The translations under genes and the position numbers were made by a program. Source: Bacillus sp. REN16 (GTDB lineage Bacteria; Bacillota; Bacilli; Bacillales; Bacillaceae_L). From it: 64,000 bases of DNA. The notes beneath the pieces were generated by a model. The model ran no database searches. It saw only the letters and a program-made list of their open reading frames with translations, and was not told the DNA's origin. The stretch spans positions 163,844 through 227,843 of the forward strand of contig NZ_JAJFZK010000008.1 in the NCBI RefSeq assembly GCF_020731355.1, in the 5' to 3' direction. Positions 17,471 through 24,702 of the stretch are shown in pieces. Position 1 is the first letter of the stretch. The number at the start of each line of letters is the position of its first letter.

Positions 17471-18739
17471 TTACTTATCTAAAAAGAATAAGCTTAATTC
17501 TGGTACGAAACTAATAATGATAATGTCTACAATTAATATAATTAGGAACGGGATGATAGCCCGCACGACTTTTTCCAATCGAAGATTTGCGATATTGGAA
17601 GCTACGAATAAGTTTATTCCTACCGGTGGTGTAATAAAACCAATCGCAAGGTTAACAACGAGGATAACCCCAAAGTGAACTGGATCGATACCGACGGCTG
17701 TTGTAACTGGAAGCAAGATTGGTGCCATGATGATAATCGCAGCGGATGTTTCTAAGAATGTACCTACAATCAACAGAATGATATTAATAATAATCAGAAC
17801 GACAATCGGATTTGATGAAATCTCAAGTAGTGAATTTGTGATTTGAAGTGGAATCTGTTCCCTCGTTAAAATAAATCCAAATATCGATGCACAGGCAATG
17901 ATAAACATAATAACCGCCGATGTTACGGCTGATTGAATAAAGACCTCCGGTAAGTCTTTCCATTTTATTTCACGATAGATAAACAGACCAACAATCAAAC
18001 CGTATACGACTGCTACAACCGAAGCCTCGGTTGGAGTAAAAATCCCGCCGTAGATTCCGCCAAGAATGATAACGGGCATTAAAATCGCAAGGATTGCTCG
18101 ATTAAAAGATGTGAAAACATCACGCATTGAGCTCTTTTCTTCTTTTCCATAACCACGTTTTCTAGAAATAAAGTAAGCAACTACAATTAATGAAAGACCA
18201 ACAAAAATACCAGGTATTATTCCAGCAATAAATAAATCACTAATCGATGCTCCAGCGATAACACCAAATAAAATCATTGGTACACTTGGTGGAATCATGA
18301 CACCGATCGTACCACCGGCTGCTTGAATTGCAGTTGAGAAGCTTTTATCATAGCCTTTTTGAACCATTGCCGGGATCATGATCGCACCAACGGCTGCTGT
18401 TGTTGCCGCACCAGATCCTGAAATAGCGGCAAAGAACATACAGGTAACAACGGATACCATTGCCAAACCACCATGCATTCTTCCAACGATCGTCATGGCA
18501 AAATCAACGAGTCTTTTTGAAATGCCACCAACTTCCATTAACTTTCCTGCTAAGATGAAGAAGGGGACAGCCATTAATGTGAAGGAGTCTGTTGATGTGA
18601 ACATTTTTTGGACGATAACCATTAATGGAACATTGTCCTGAATCATCAGTACAATCATCGAAGCGAGTCCAAGAGCAACAGCAATTGGTATATTAATAAA
18701 GAAAAGAACAATTAAAATTCCAAATAGTAACCAAGCCAT
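17471..18739 (-). CDS. dctM: TRAP transporter large permease (DctM)
   Basis: 422 residues, at least ten hydrophobic segments. It has the DctM signatures: FFILAGKLMEVGGISKRLVDF, GSGAATTAAVGAIMIPAMVQKGYDKSF, PPSVPMILFGVIAGASISDLF split over helices, and FTPTEASVVAVVYG. It forms the sodium-driven translocation channel and works with DctQ and the binding protein. Its ATG overlaps the dctQ stop by one base (at 18739), so translation is coupled. Confidence 0.93.
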   Translation of the reverse strand: MAWLLFGILIVLFFINIPIAVALGLASMIVLMIQDNVPLMVIVQKMFTSTDSFTLMAVPFFILAGKLMEVGGISKRLVDFAMTIVGRMHGGLAMVSVVTCMFFAAISGSGAATTAAVGAIMIPAMVQKGYDKSFSTAIQAAGGTIGVMIPPSVPMILFGVIAGASISDLFIAGIIPGIFVGLSLIVVAYFISRKRGYGKEEKSSMRDVFTSFNRAILAILMPVIILGGIYGGIFTPTEASVVAVVYGLIVGLFIYREIKWKDLPEVFIQSAVTSAVIMFIIACASIFGFILTREQIPLQITNSLLEISSNPIVVLIIINIILLIVGTFLETSAAIIIMAPILLPVTTAVGIDPVHFGVILVVNLAIGFITPPVGINLFVASNIANLRLEKVVRAIIPFLIILIVDIIIISFVPELSLFFLDK

Positions 18740-19212
18740 CAGTTCTTCGCCTCCTTATTCCATTCAGAAATTACGACATAAAGCAGATTGATTATGAACA
18801 GGATGCTAGATATCGGAATAACTGTATAGATATATCCCATCGGTATTTGCAGGACAGGAGACTTCTGAATCATACTGCGTTCGATAAAGTCAAAGCTGTG
18901 AATGATGACTTGCGAAAAGAAAAAGATGACAAGAATCGCAATAATCACATTTAGCACTTTTTTTACTTTGGGTCCAAAAGCATCATAAAGAATCTCAACA
19001 CCGGGGTGTGCTTTTACACTCATTCCATAACCTGCTCCGATGAATGTGGTCCACACAAGTAAATAACGCCCTAATTCCTCTGTCCAAGCTAACGGCTGTT
19101 CAAGGACGAATCGGAAGAGAACCTGTAAAAAGACAACAACTACCAAAACAAAGAATAGAACTATTAATATCCATTTAAAAAATCCGTTTATTAAATCTAC
19201 TACTTTTTTCAC
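18739..19212 (-). CDS. dctQ: TRAP transporter small permease (DctQ)
   Basis: 157 residues, four helices, with the conserved RFVLEQPLAWTEELGRYLLVW segment (here about 31-51) that marks DctQ. It chaperones and stabilises the large permease. It lies between the binding-protein gene and dctM, with a terminator-like hairpin separating it from dctP. Confidence 0.92.
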   Translation of the reverse strand: MKKVVDLINGFFKWILIVLFFVLVVVVFLQVLFRFVLEQPLAWTEELGRYLLVWTTFIGAGYGMSVKAHPGVEILYDAFGPKVKKVLNVIIAILVIFFFSQVIIHSFDFIERSMIQKSPVLQIPMGYIYTVIPISSILFIINLLYVVISEWNKEAKN

Positions 19213-19231
19213 CTGTATTTCCCCTTATGGT

Positions 19232-19272
19232 AAAAAAACTTGGATTGTGCGAAGGCACTCACCAAGTTTTTT
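19232..19272 (-). terminator. Intra-operon attenuator between dctP and dctQ
   Basis: On the minus strand AAAAAACTTGG and CCAAGTTTTTT form an 11-bp stem around about 19 bases, just after dctP. Partial read-through would give much more binding protein than permease, a usual arrangement for binding-protein transporters. Confidence 0.8.
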
Positions 19273-19279
19273 ATTTAGA

Positions 19280-20317
19280 TTAATTCCCGTTTAAGATTGC
19301 ATCGATATTTTCTTTACCAAAGTCTTTTTCGTATTTTTCATATACGGATTGAATGGCATCACGGAATGGTTGTACATCAACATTTTCGATTACTTCCATA
19401 CCCGCGTCTTTTACAACTTGTAAAGAATCAGTATCAGCTTTTGTACTAAGTTCACGTACTTTGTCACCAGCAATCTTTGCTTCTTCCTTAAGAATTTCTT
19501 GGTATTCAGCAGGAAGTGTATCAAAAACAGATTTACTAAACATAACAACAGCTGGTGAGTAAATATGTCCTGTTAGGGTCATGTATTTTTGGTTTGAATC
19601 AAAAAGCTTATACGTATCTGCGATGATTAATGGATTTTCTTGTGCATCCACTACGCCTTGTTGAAGGGCAGTTAATGCTTCGTTCCATGCCATTGGTGTT
19701 GGTTGAGCGCCAAGTGCATTAAATGCATCAAGGTGTATTTGGTTTTCTTGCGTACGGATTTTTAATCCTTTTAAGTCTTCAGGTTTTGTGATTGGGTGTT
19801 TGCTGTTGGTGATATGGCGGAAACCATTTTCAGCCCAAGCAAGTCCAACAAGACCAACATCTTCCATACCAGCTAAAAGATCTTGACCAACTTGTCCATC
19901 AAGAACAGAATAAGCATGTTCTCTTGATTCAAATAAGAATGGTAAATCAACAATCCCGATTTGTGGGTAGAAGTTTGCAATCGGTGCTGTAGATGAAATG
20001 GACATATCAGCTGTACCAAGTGTAAGAGCTTCTGTTAATTCTCTCTCTGCTCCTAATTGGTTCAGTGGGAAAATTTCAATATTAACTTTTCCATTCGTGC
20101 GCTCTTTTACATTTTTAGCTAAGTCAAGCAAAGCAAGATGATAAGGGTGTTCTTCAGTTTGAGAATGCCCTGCCTTAAAGTTGTATGTCTTTCCTTCGTC
20201 TTTAGCGCCTTCAGATGAAGAGTCGCCTTCTTTACTGGATTCAGTACCTCCACATGCTGCTAAAACTAGAGCAAACACTAGAAATAGTACCATCCATGAA
20301 AGTTTTCTTCCTTTCAT
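19280..20317 (-). CDS. dctP: TRAP transporter substrate-binding lipoprotein (DctP)
   Basis: 345 residues. Signal peptide with lipobox LAAC (Cys about 22) followed by a Ser/Glu-rich linker, so it is anchored outside the membrane. The DctP fold is supported by KAGHSQTEEHPYHLAL, the carboxylate-binding Arg region LKGLKIRTQENQIH (about 165-178), ALGAQPTPMAWNEALTALQQGVVDAQENP and the closing helix. Substrate is probably a carboxylate; given the next-door racemase and acyltransferase genes, an N-acyl or amino acid derivative is possible. A cre-like site lies about 105 bases upstream. Confidence 0.92.
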   Translation of the reverse strand: MKGRKLSWMVLFLVFALVLAACGGTESSKEGDSSSEGAKDEGKTYNFKAGHSQTEEHPYHLALLDLAKNVKERTNGKVNIEIFPLNQLGAERELTEALTLGTADMSISSTAPIANFYPQIGIVDLPFLFESREHAYSVLDGQVGQDLLAGMEDVGLVGLAWAENGFRHITNSKHPITKPEDLKGLKIRTQENQIHLDAFNALGAQPTPMAWNEALTALQQGVVDAQENPLIIADTYKLFDSNQKYMTLTGHIYSPAVVMFSKSVFDTLPAEYQEILKEEAKIAGDKVRELSTKADTDSLQVVKDAGMEVIENVDVQPFRDAIQSVYEKYEKDFGKENIDAILNGN

Positions 20318-20420
20318 GATAAAGCCCCCTATTGTCAGAAAATTTTAGATGATATTGAACATTATAACATCTTTTCGATATTTTTCTACAATATTTTATG
20401 TTTTTTGATATTTTTTTAAA

Positions 20421-20434
20421 TGGACGCGTTTACA
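20421..20434 (-). promoter_or_regulatory. Predicted CcpA cre site upstream of dctP
   Basis: On the minus strand TGTAAACGCGTCCA matches the cre consensus TGWAARCGYTWNCW at all but one position. Its placement upstream of a carboxylate-type transporter fits carbon catabolite control. Prediction only. Confidence 0.55.
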
Positions 20435-20487
20435 GGAAAAAGTAGGGGTTGTTATTATATTTGAATAGTACTTTCTAGGTTTTAATA

Positions 20488-20521
20488 CAAAAAAAGAGAA
20501 TCGTTCACTATGAACGATTCC
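20488..20521 (-). terminator. Terminator of the PQQ dehydrogenase gene
   Basis: GAATCGTTCA-CTA-TGAACGATTC is a perfect 10-bp stem; on the minus strand it is followed by CTTTTTTT. Confidence 0.9.
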
Positions 20522-20529
20522 CTATAATG

Positions 20530-22767
20530 CTATTTCCCAAGCCCTTGTAAGTACTCAACTAACACATTGATTTGATTATCATCAAGTTGGTCCTTGAATG
20601 GAGGCATTCCGGCACTACCATTTTTGATTTGTTCAATTAATTTATCTGTGTCTTTAACAATGTCGCTATTCATTAATTTTGGCCCATTGTGTCCGCCTTC
20701 ACCGTTGTCACCATGACATGCTAAACAATTGTTTTTGTAAACATCCATACCCTCATGGGCTGTTGACTTATCTGTTTCTTCCTTATCTTGCTTCTTATCA
20801 GTAGCTGATGGGTCATTAGCTGTCGGTGATTTGTTGATTTTATCTTCAGGTATTTCTTCTAGAGATGCATATGCGCCTTCTAAAGAGAATGTATAAATCT
20901 TGTCACCATGGGTAGTTCCAGCAAGTGAGTTACCCGCAGCAAAAATAGAGATATATTGTTTACCATCAATTTCATATGTGATAGGAGGTGCATTTGCCCC
21001 CGCGTCCATTTTAAACTCCCATAATTCGTCCCCATTCGTTGCATCAAAGGCAATTACTCGGCCATCATTATGGCCAGCAAACAGGAGATCTCCTTTTGTG
21101 GTTAATAGCCCACTATAAGCGATTGTATCCCAATGTTTCTGCCAAACAATTTTATTCGTTTTAATATCCATTGCTGTAACAACACCACGACCAGGTGCCG
21201 TTTTTACTGGCTGCCATATACTGCCAAGCCATTGTTCACCTTCTTTGTATTTATTAGCCTCATCACCTTCATGATGTGAGAATGAGAAATACGTATCATT
21301 TGCTAATAAGTAAAAAAGCTCTGTATTTGGGTTATAGGCCGATGGTGGCCAGTTTGCTCCACCTTGTGGGCCAGGCTTTAATGTAACAAATTCGTCCCAG
21401 AATGGTGTATAGATCGATCCGATTTTTCCTTTCCAACCTTCAGGAAAATCCTTTTTAACATCTTCCTCTGTTACTTCCTGTGGAATAAAAGCATCACCAA
21501 CAGGGAACGGCTGGGTTGCAGATGTTTTTTGTCTTTCATCTTGGGGAACAGGCTTTTCTTCAATCCCGATAAGCGGCTCACCATTTGTTCGATCCAATAT
21601 GTAGACCCAACCTGTTTTTCCAGCTTGTGCAATTCCTTTTCGCATTTTCCCATCCATTTCTACATTAAATAGAACGACTGGGTTAGGGGCATCCATATCC
21701 CAAATATCATGGTGCACTTCTTGGAAATGCCATTTATATTCACCCGTTTTTGCATCTAATGCTAGAACGGAATCTGAAAATAAGTTATCCCCTTCACGAG
21801 TGCTTCCATCAAGGTCTGCAGACGGATTACCAGTAGAGAAATAGATAAGACCTAATTCAGGGTCAATGGCTGGTGTTTGCCATACAGCTGCACCGCCTCT
21901 TTTCCAAGCATCGGTATCCTTTGGCCAAGTGTCATGCCCAATTTCATCTGGTCCCGGAACCGTGTGCTTTCTCCAAACCTCTTCACCCTTTTCAGCATCA
22001 TATGCGGCAACAAATCCACGAATCCCGTATTCACCGCCGGCAATACCTGTATATACCATGCCATTATAATAAAGAGGTGCACTTGTAATGGTATAACCTT
22101 TGTTCCAATCTTCCACTGTAGCTTCCCAAATAAATTCGCCTGTTTTTTGATCCAAGGCAATTAATCTTGCATCTAAAGCTCCGACAAATACTTTACCGTC
22201 ACCTAATGCAACACCCCGACTTGTCCATCCACAGCAGACGGTATCTAAATTGGCAGCTAACTCAGGACGGTATTCCCAAATTAATTCACCCGTTTTTGCA
22301 TCGATGGCTTGTACGTCATCTGCTCCAGTAATGGTGAACATAACCCCATCATAAACGATTGGTGTTGCTTCACCTGAGTACTTGAATTCATAACCAGATC
22401 CGAGACTTGTGACCCATTCGGCTTTTAAACCTTTAACGTTGGACTTAGTGATCTTATCTAATGGAGAGTATCTTCCATTAAAAATATTCCCACCGTTTGT
22501 AATCCAATCACCTGCTGGTGCAGCAGTTAAATCATCCCCAGAAAATTTAGGGGCAATTTTTCCTGGGTAGTCCATATGCTGTACCGAAAAATGTTTGTCA
22601 TTGTCGGCATTTTGATTTTCTTTTACTTGGTTTTCAATGCCTTGTTCAGCCTGTTCTTCCTCGCCGAGATTTTGTGAAATAATCACACCTGCACCGATCG
22701 CAATCACAAGAAGCACGGCAATAATAATCCATCCAAACTTACCCATACTTTTAAAACTCCTTTCCAT
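20530..22767 (-). CDS. PQQ-dependent quinohemoprotein alcohol dehydrogenase
   Basis: 745 residues. One N-terminal membrane helix (12-30) anchors it outside. Then a quinoprotein eight-bladed propeller (about 80-630) with repeated AxDAKTGELIWEY blades, the vicinal disulfide Cys178-Cys179 (TVCCGW) that sits over PQQ, and the putative catalytic Asp338 (VLALDAKTG). The residue two after it is Lys, not Asp, so a lanthanide-type signature seems absent. A Lys/Asp-rich linker leads to a cytochrome c domain: CLACH (681-685), with Met721 (AGMPPF) as likely second heme ligand. It would oxidise an alcohol or aldehyde and pass electrons to the respiratory chain. No PQQ biosynthesis gene is in the window. 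Confidence 0.88.
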   Translation of the reverse strand: MERSFKSMGKFGWIIIAVLLVIAIGAGVIISQNLGEEEQAEQGIENQVKENQNADNDKHFSVQHMDYPGKIAPKFSGDDLTAAPAGDWITNGGNIFNGRYSPLDKITKSNVKGLKAEWVTSLGSGYEFKYSGEATPIVYDGVMFTITGADDVQAIDAKTGELIWEYRPELAANLDTVCCGWTSRGVALGDGKVFVGALDARLIALDQKTGEFIWEATVEDWNKGYTITSAPLYYNGMVYTGIAGGEYGIRGFVAAYDAEKGEEVWRKHTVPGPDEIGHDTWPKDTDAWKRGGAAVWQTPAIDPELGLIYFSTGNPSADLDGSTREGDNLFSDSVLALDAKTGEYKWHFQEVHHDIWDMDAPNPVVLFNVEMDGKMRKGIAQAGKTGWVYILDRTNGEPLIGIEEKPVPQDERQKTSATQPFPVGDAFIPQEVTEEDVKKDFPEGWKGKIGSIYTPFWDEFVTLKPGPQGGANWPPSAYNPNTELFYLLANDTYFSFSHHEGDEANKYKEGEQWLGSIWQPVKTAPGRGVVTAMDIKTNKIVWQKHWDTIAYSGLLTTKGDLLFAGHNDGRVIAFDATNGDELWEFKMDAGANAPPITYEIDGKQYISIFAAGNSLAGTTHGDKIYTFSLEGAYASLEEIPEDKINKSPTANDPSATDKKQDKEETDKSTAHEGMDVYKNNCLACHGDNGEGGHNGPKLMNSDIVKDTDKLIEQIKNGSAGMPPFKDQLDDNQINVLVEYLQGLGK

Positions 22768-22993
22768 AGTGATAATGGTGATAATTGCTAAAATAGCTTT
22801 TTATAATTTGCCCTGCTTTACATAAAATAATCATGTTTTAATAGTGAATTTGAGAGGATAATCAGAGCTTTTTTTAATATTCCAAACAAAACAGGAAAAA
22901 CTTTCTTCAATTAATTTTGTAAGCAAAATAATTGTCATGTTACTTAATCTATGTTAGATTTAAGTTATGTAACATGAGTGGGAGGATAAACTG

Positions 22994-23557
22994 ATGGAGT
23001 TTGTCGATCCAATACGGGACGTAAATAAAATCAATGAAATTAAAGATGTATTAAAAAAACAGTCCCAAAGAGATTTATTGCTTTTTGTTTTCGGGATTAA
23101 TACAGGGATTAAGGTAAGTGATTTACTCTATTTGCGAGTCAAGGATGTATGGGATGAATCAGGGATGAAGGAATTCCTATATGTGAAGGACACTACAAGC
23201 GGGGAAGTAAATGCCTTTTACTTAAACAATATGATTAAAAAAGAACTCAGTGAGTATTTACAAACAATAGAATACGAATACAGTGATTTCTTATTTAAAT
23301 CAAAAAAAGATAACCAGCCAATCTCTAGACAACAGGCCTATCGGATCATCAATCATGCTGCTAGAGAGGTCGGGATTCCTGGGAAAATTGGCATGCATAC
23401 GCTTCGGAAAACATTTGGTTATCACGCCTACCTAAAAGGAATTGCAATTTCCATCTTAATGGACATCTATAACCATCATTCCCCATCAGAGACATTCAAA
23501 TATATCGGAATTAACAAGGAAGAGAAGAGTTTAGTGAAAGTGGATGTTAATTTATAA
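22994..23557 (+). CDS. Small tyrosine recombinase, catalytic domain only
   Basis: 187 residues, lacking the usual N-terminal DNA-binding arm domain. The catalytic fold is clear: box I NTGIKVSDLLYLRVKDV, box II HTLRKTFGYHAYLKG with His and Arg, NHHSPSETFKYIGI with the second His and the nucleophile Tyr. The first catalytic Arg of box I (normally TGLR) is Lys. Such short integrase-like proteins are common in Bacillus chromosomes; partner site unknown. GTGGGAGG precedes the ATG. It is flanked by unrelated housekeeping genes, with no attachment site or cargo visible. Confidence 0.8.
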   Translation: MEFVDPIRDVNKINEIKDVLKKQSQRDLLLFVFGINTGIKVSDLLYLRVKDVWDESGMKEFLYVKDTTSGEVNAFYLNNMIKKELSEYLQTIEYEYSDFLFKSKKDNQPISRQQAYRIINHAAREVGIPGKIGMHTLRKTFGYHAYLKGIAISILMDIYNHHSPSETFKYIGINKEEKSLVKVDVNL

Positions 23558-23622
23558 CTTTAATCAGCGAAATCACAGAATAAGTCTAGGGAATGATGTC
23601 TTTGACCGACATCGTGTGGGCA

Positions 23623-23649
23623 TAAAAAAGCTCCACCCAAAGGTGGAGT
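23623..23649 (-). terminator. Terminator of the Usp gene, possibly bidirectional
   Basis: CTCCACC-CAAA-GGTGGAG with a run of six T on the minus strand; it lies between the convergent recombinase and Usp genes. Confidence 0.85.
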
Positions 23650-23651
23650 AC

Positions 23652-24341
23652 TTATAAAAAGTCATCATCATCTACATTTGTATTCATATCAACGTTTGTA
23701 AAGTCGGTGACGATATCGTCATTCACTTGGACCTGTAACGTTTTCTGGTCTATCATAAATTTAAAAATACCGTTATTAAAGTCGGTGCCAAACTCTTTGA
23801 AGAAGATTCCTTCGTAAACAACATCTTTTGTATGCTTAAAGATTAGGCGATATTGATCATCGTCATTAACTAAATATGCACGACAACCCTTTTCAAATTG
23901 ACCTTCCGTATTTTTAAGAAAACGTGCAACTGAAATGATATGGAGGTCAACAAAAGGGATTTCTTTCAGTAATGAATTTATAATTGAACCTTTCGCGATT
24001 TGCTCCCAGCGACTTTGTGCGGTTTGGCCAAGTATAATTTGGGTAATATTTTTCTCCCTGGCAACATCGGCAATCACTTTTGAAATTGGCCTTTTTTCAT
24101 CGTCCTTCATAATAAATGCATCAGCACTATGTTGGTCAGCTAATTCCTTCCATCGCGTAATATAATTTACTTTCTCAGGATCAAGATCATCGAAAGGTTT
24201 CGGGTCTACGGTTAAGATATATAGTGGACAGTCTAGCATTTTGGCAATCTTGCAACCGCGTTGGATAAGCCGTTCACCATTTGGACCATAATATACACAG
24301 ACAAGAATACTTTCGTCCATGCGTTCTTTTTTCATTCTCAT
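23652..24341 (-). CDS. Stand-alone KdpD-type universal stress protein
   Basis: 229 residues. The first 140 form a Usp domain of the subtype found inside KdpD sensor kinases: ILVCVYYGPNGERLIQRG at the start, YILTVDP, and the nucleotide-loop segment QIILGQTAQSRWEQIAKGSI. The C-terminal part is acidic, unrecognised, and ends in DDDDFL. No membrane or kinase domain is present. It is divergent from the mrp antiporter operon, which suggests a role in ion homeostasis; in KdpD this domain senses cytosolic signals such as nucleotides. Function inferred only. Confidence 0.75.
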   Translation of the reverse strand: MRMKKERMDESILVCVYYGPNGERLIQRGCKIAKMLDCPLYILTVDPKPFDDLDPEKVNYITRWKELADQHSADAFIMKDDEKRPISKVIADVAREKNITQIILGQTAQSRWEQIAKGSIINSLLKEIPFVDLHIISVARFLKNTEGQFEKGCRAYLVNDDDQYRLIFKHTKDVVYEGIFFKEFGTDFNNGIFKFMIDQKTLQVQVNDDIVTDFTNVDMNTNVDDDDFL

Positions 24342-24480
24342 TATTACTCACCTCAGAGTTGATGTGAAATCATTGGCCTAGCCAATTTTCCGTTTCATAA
24401 ATACCTAGAAAATAAGGAAACCTTATAGAAAGTCCCTCATTCTGCCGGGCTTACATTTAACACACCACCTATAAATTATA

Positions 24481-24603
24481 AAAGCGCAAGGCGCCTGCCT
24501 ATCGGTGACAGGCATAAGACGAGCGCTGACAGAAGGTGCAGTTTACCTTCCGAAGCGATTGGCTTATGACCCCGAGCCGATGGCGCCTAGAGCTAGACAT
24601 TGA
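24481..24603 (+). repeat. Dispersed ~123-bp repeat, copy 1
   Basis: GC-richer segment running from AAAGCGCAAGGCGCCTGCC to GGCGCCTAGAGCTAGACA, with a central CTTCCGAAGCGATTGGC. The reverse complement recurs at 52006-52128 with high similarity in the central 60 bases. The rest of the 361-base space between the Usp gene and mrpA holds only the mrp leader. I recognise this as a repeat common in Bacillus genomes, origin unknown. Confidence 0.7.
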
Positions 24604-24702
24604 AAACTAAGTAAACTATGTATGACTATATCGCATGCCACAAAATGAGTCAATCCATTCAGGAGATTTGTAAAAAATATCCGATTTAAGGAGGGGATTC
24701 CA

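Noticed and set aside
17373..17678. Plus-strand frame over the TRAP terminator and dctM end
   Set aside because: Antisense to dctM and crosses its terminator; a shadow frame.
21471..22164. Several frames inside the PQQ dehydrogenase gene
   Set aside because: They are alternative-frame shadows of a long gene with clear family motifs.
24342..24702. Riboswitch before mrpA
   Set aside because: The structured GC-rich part is the dispersed repeat, found again at 52006 away from any such operon.
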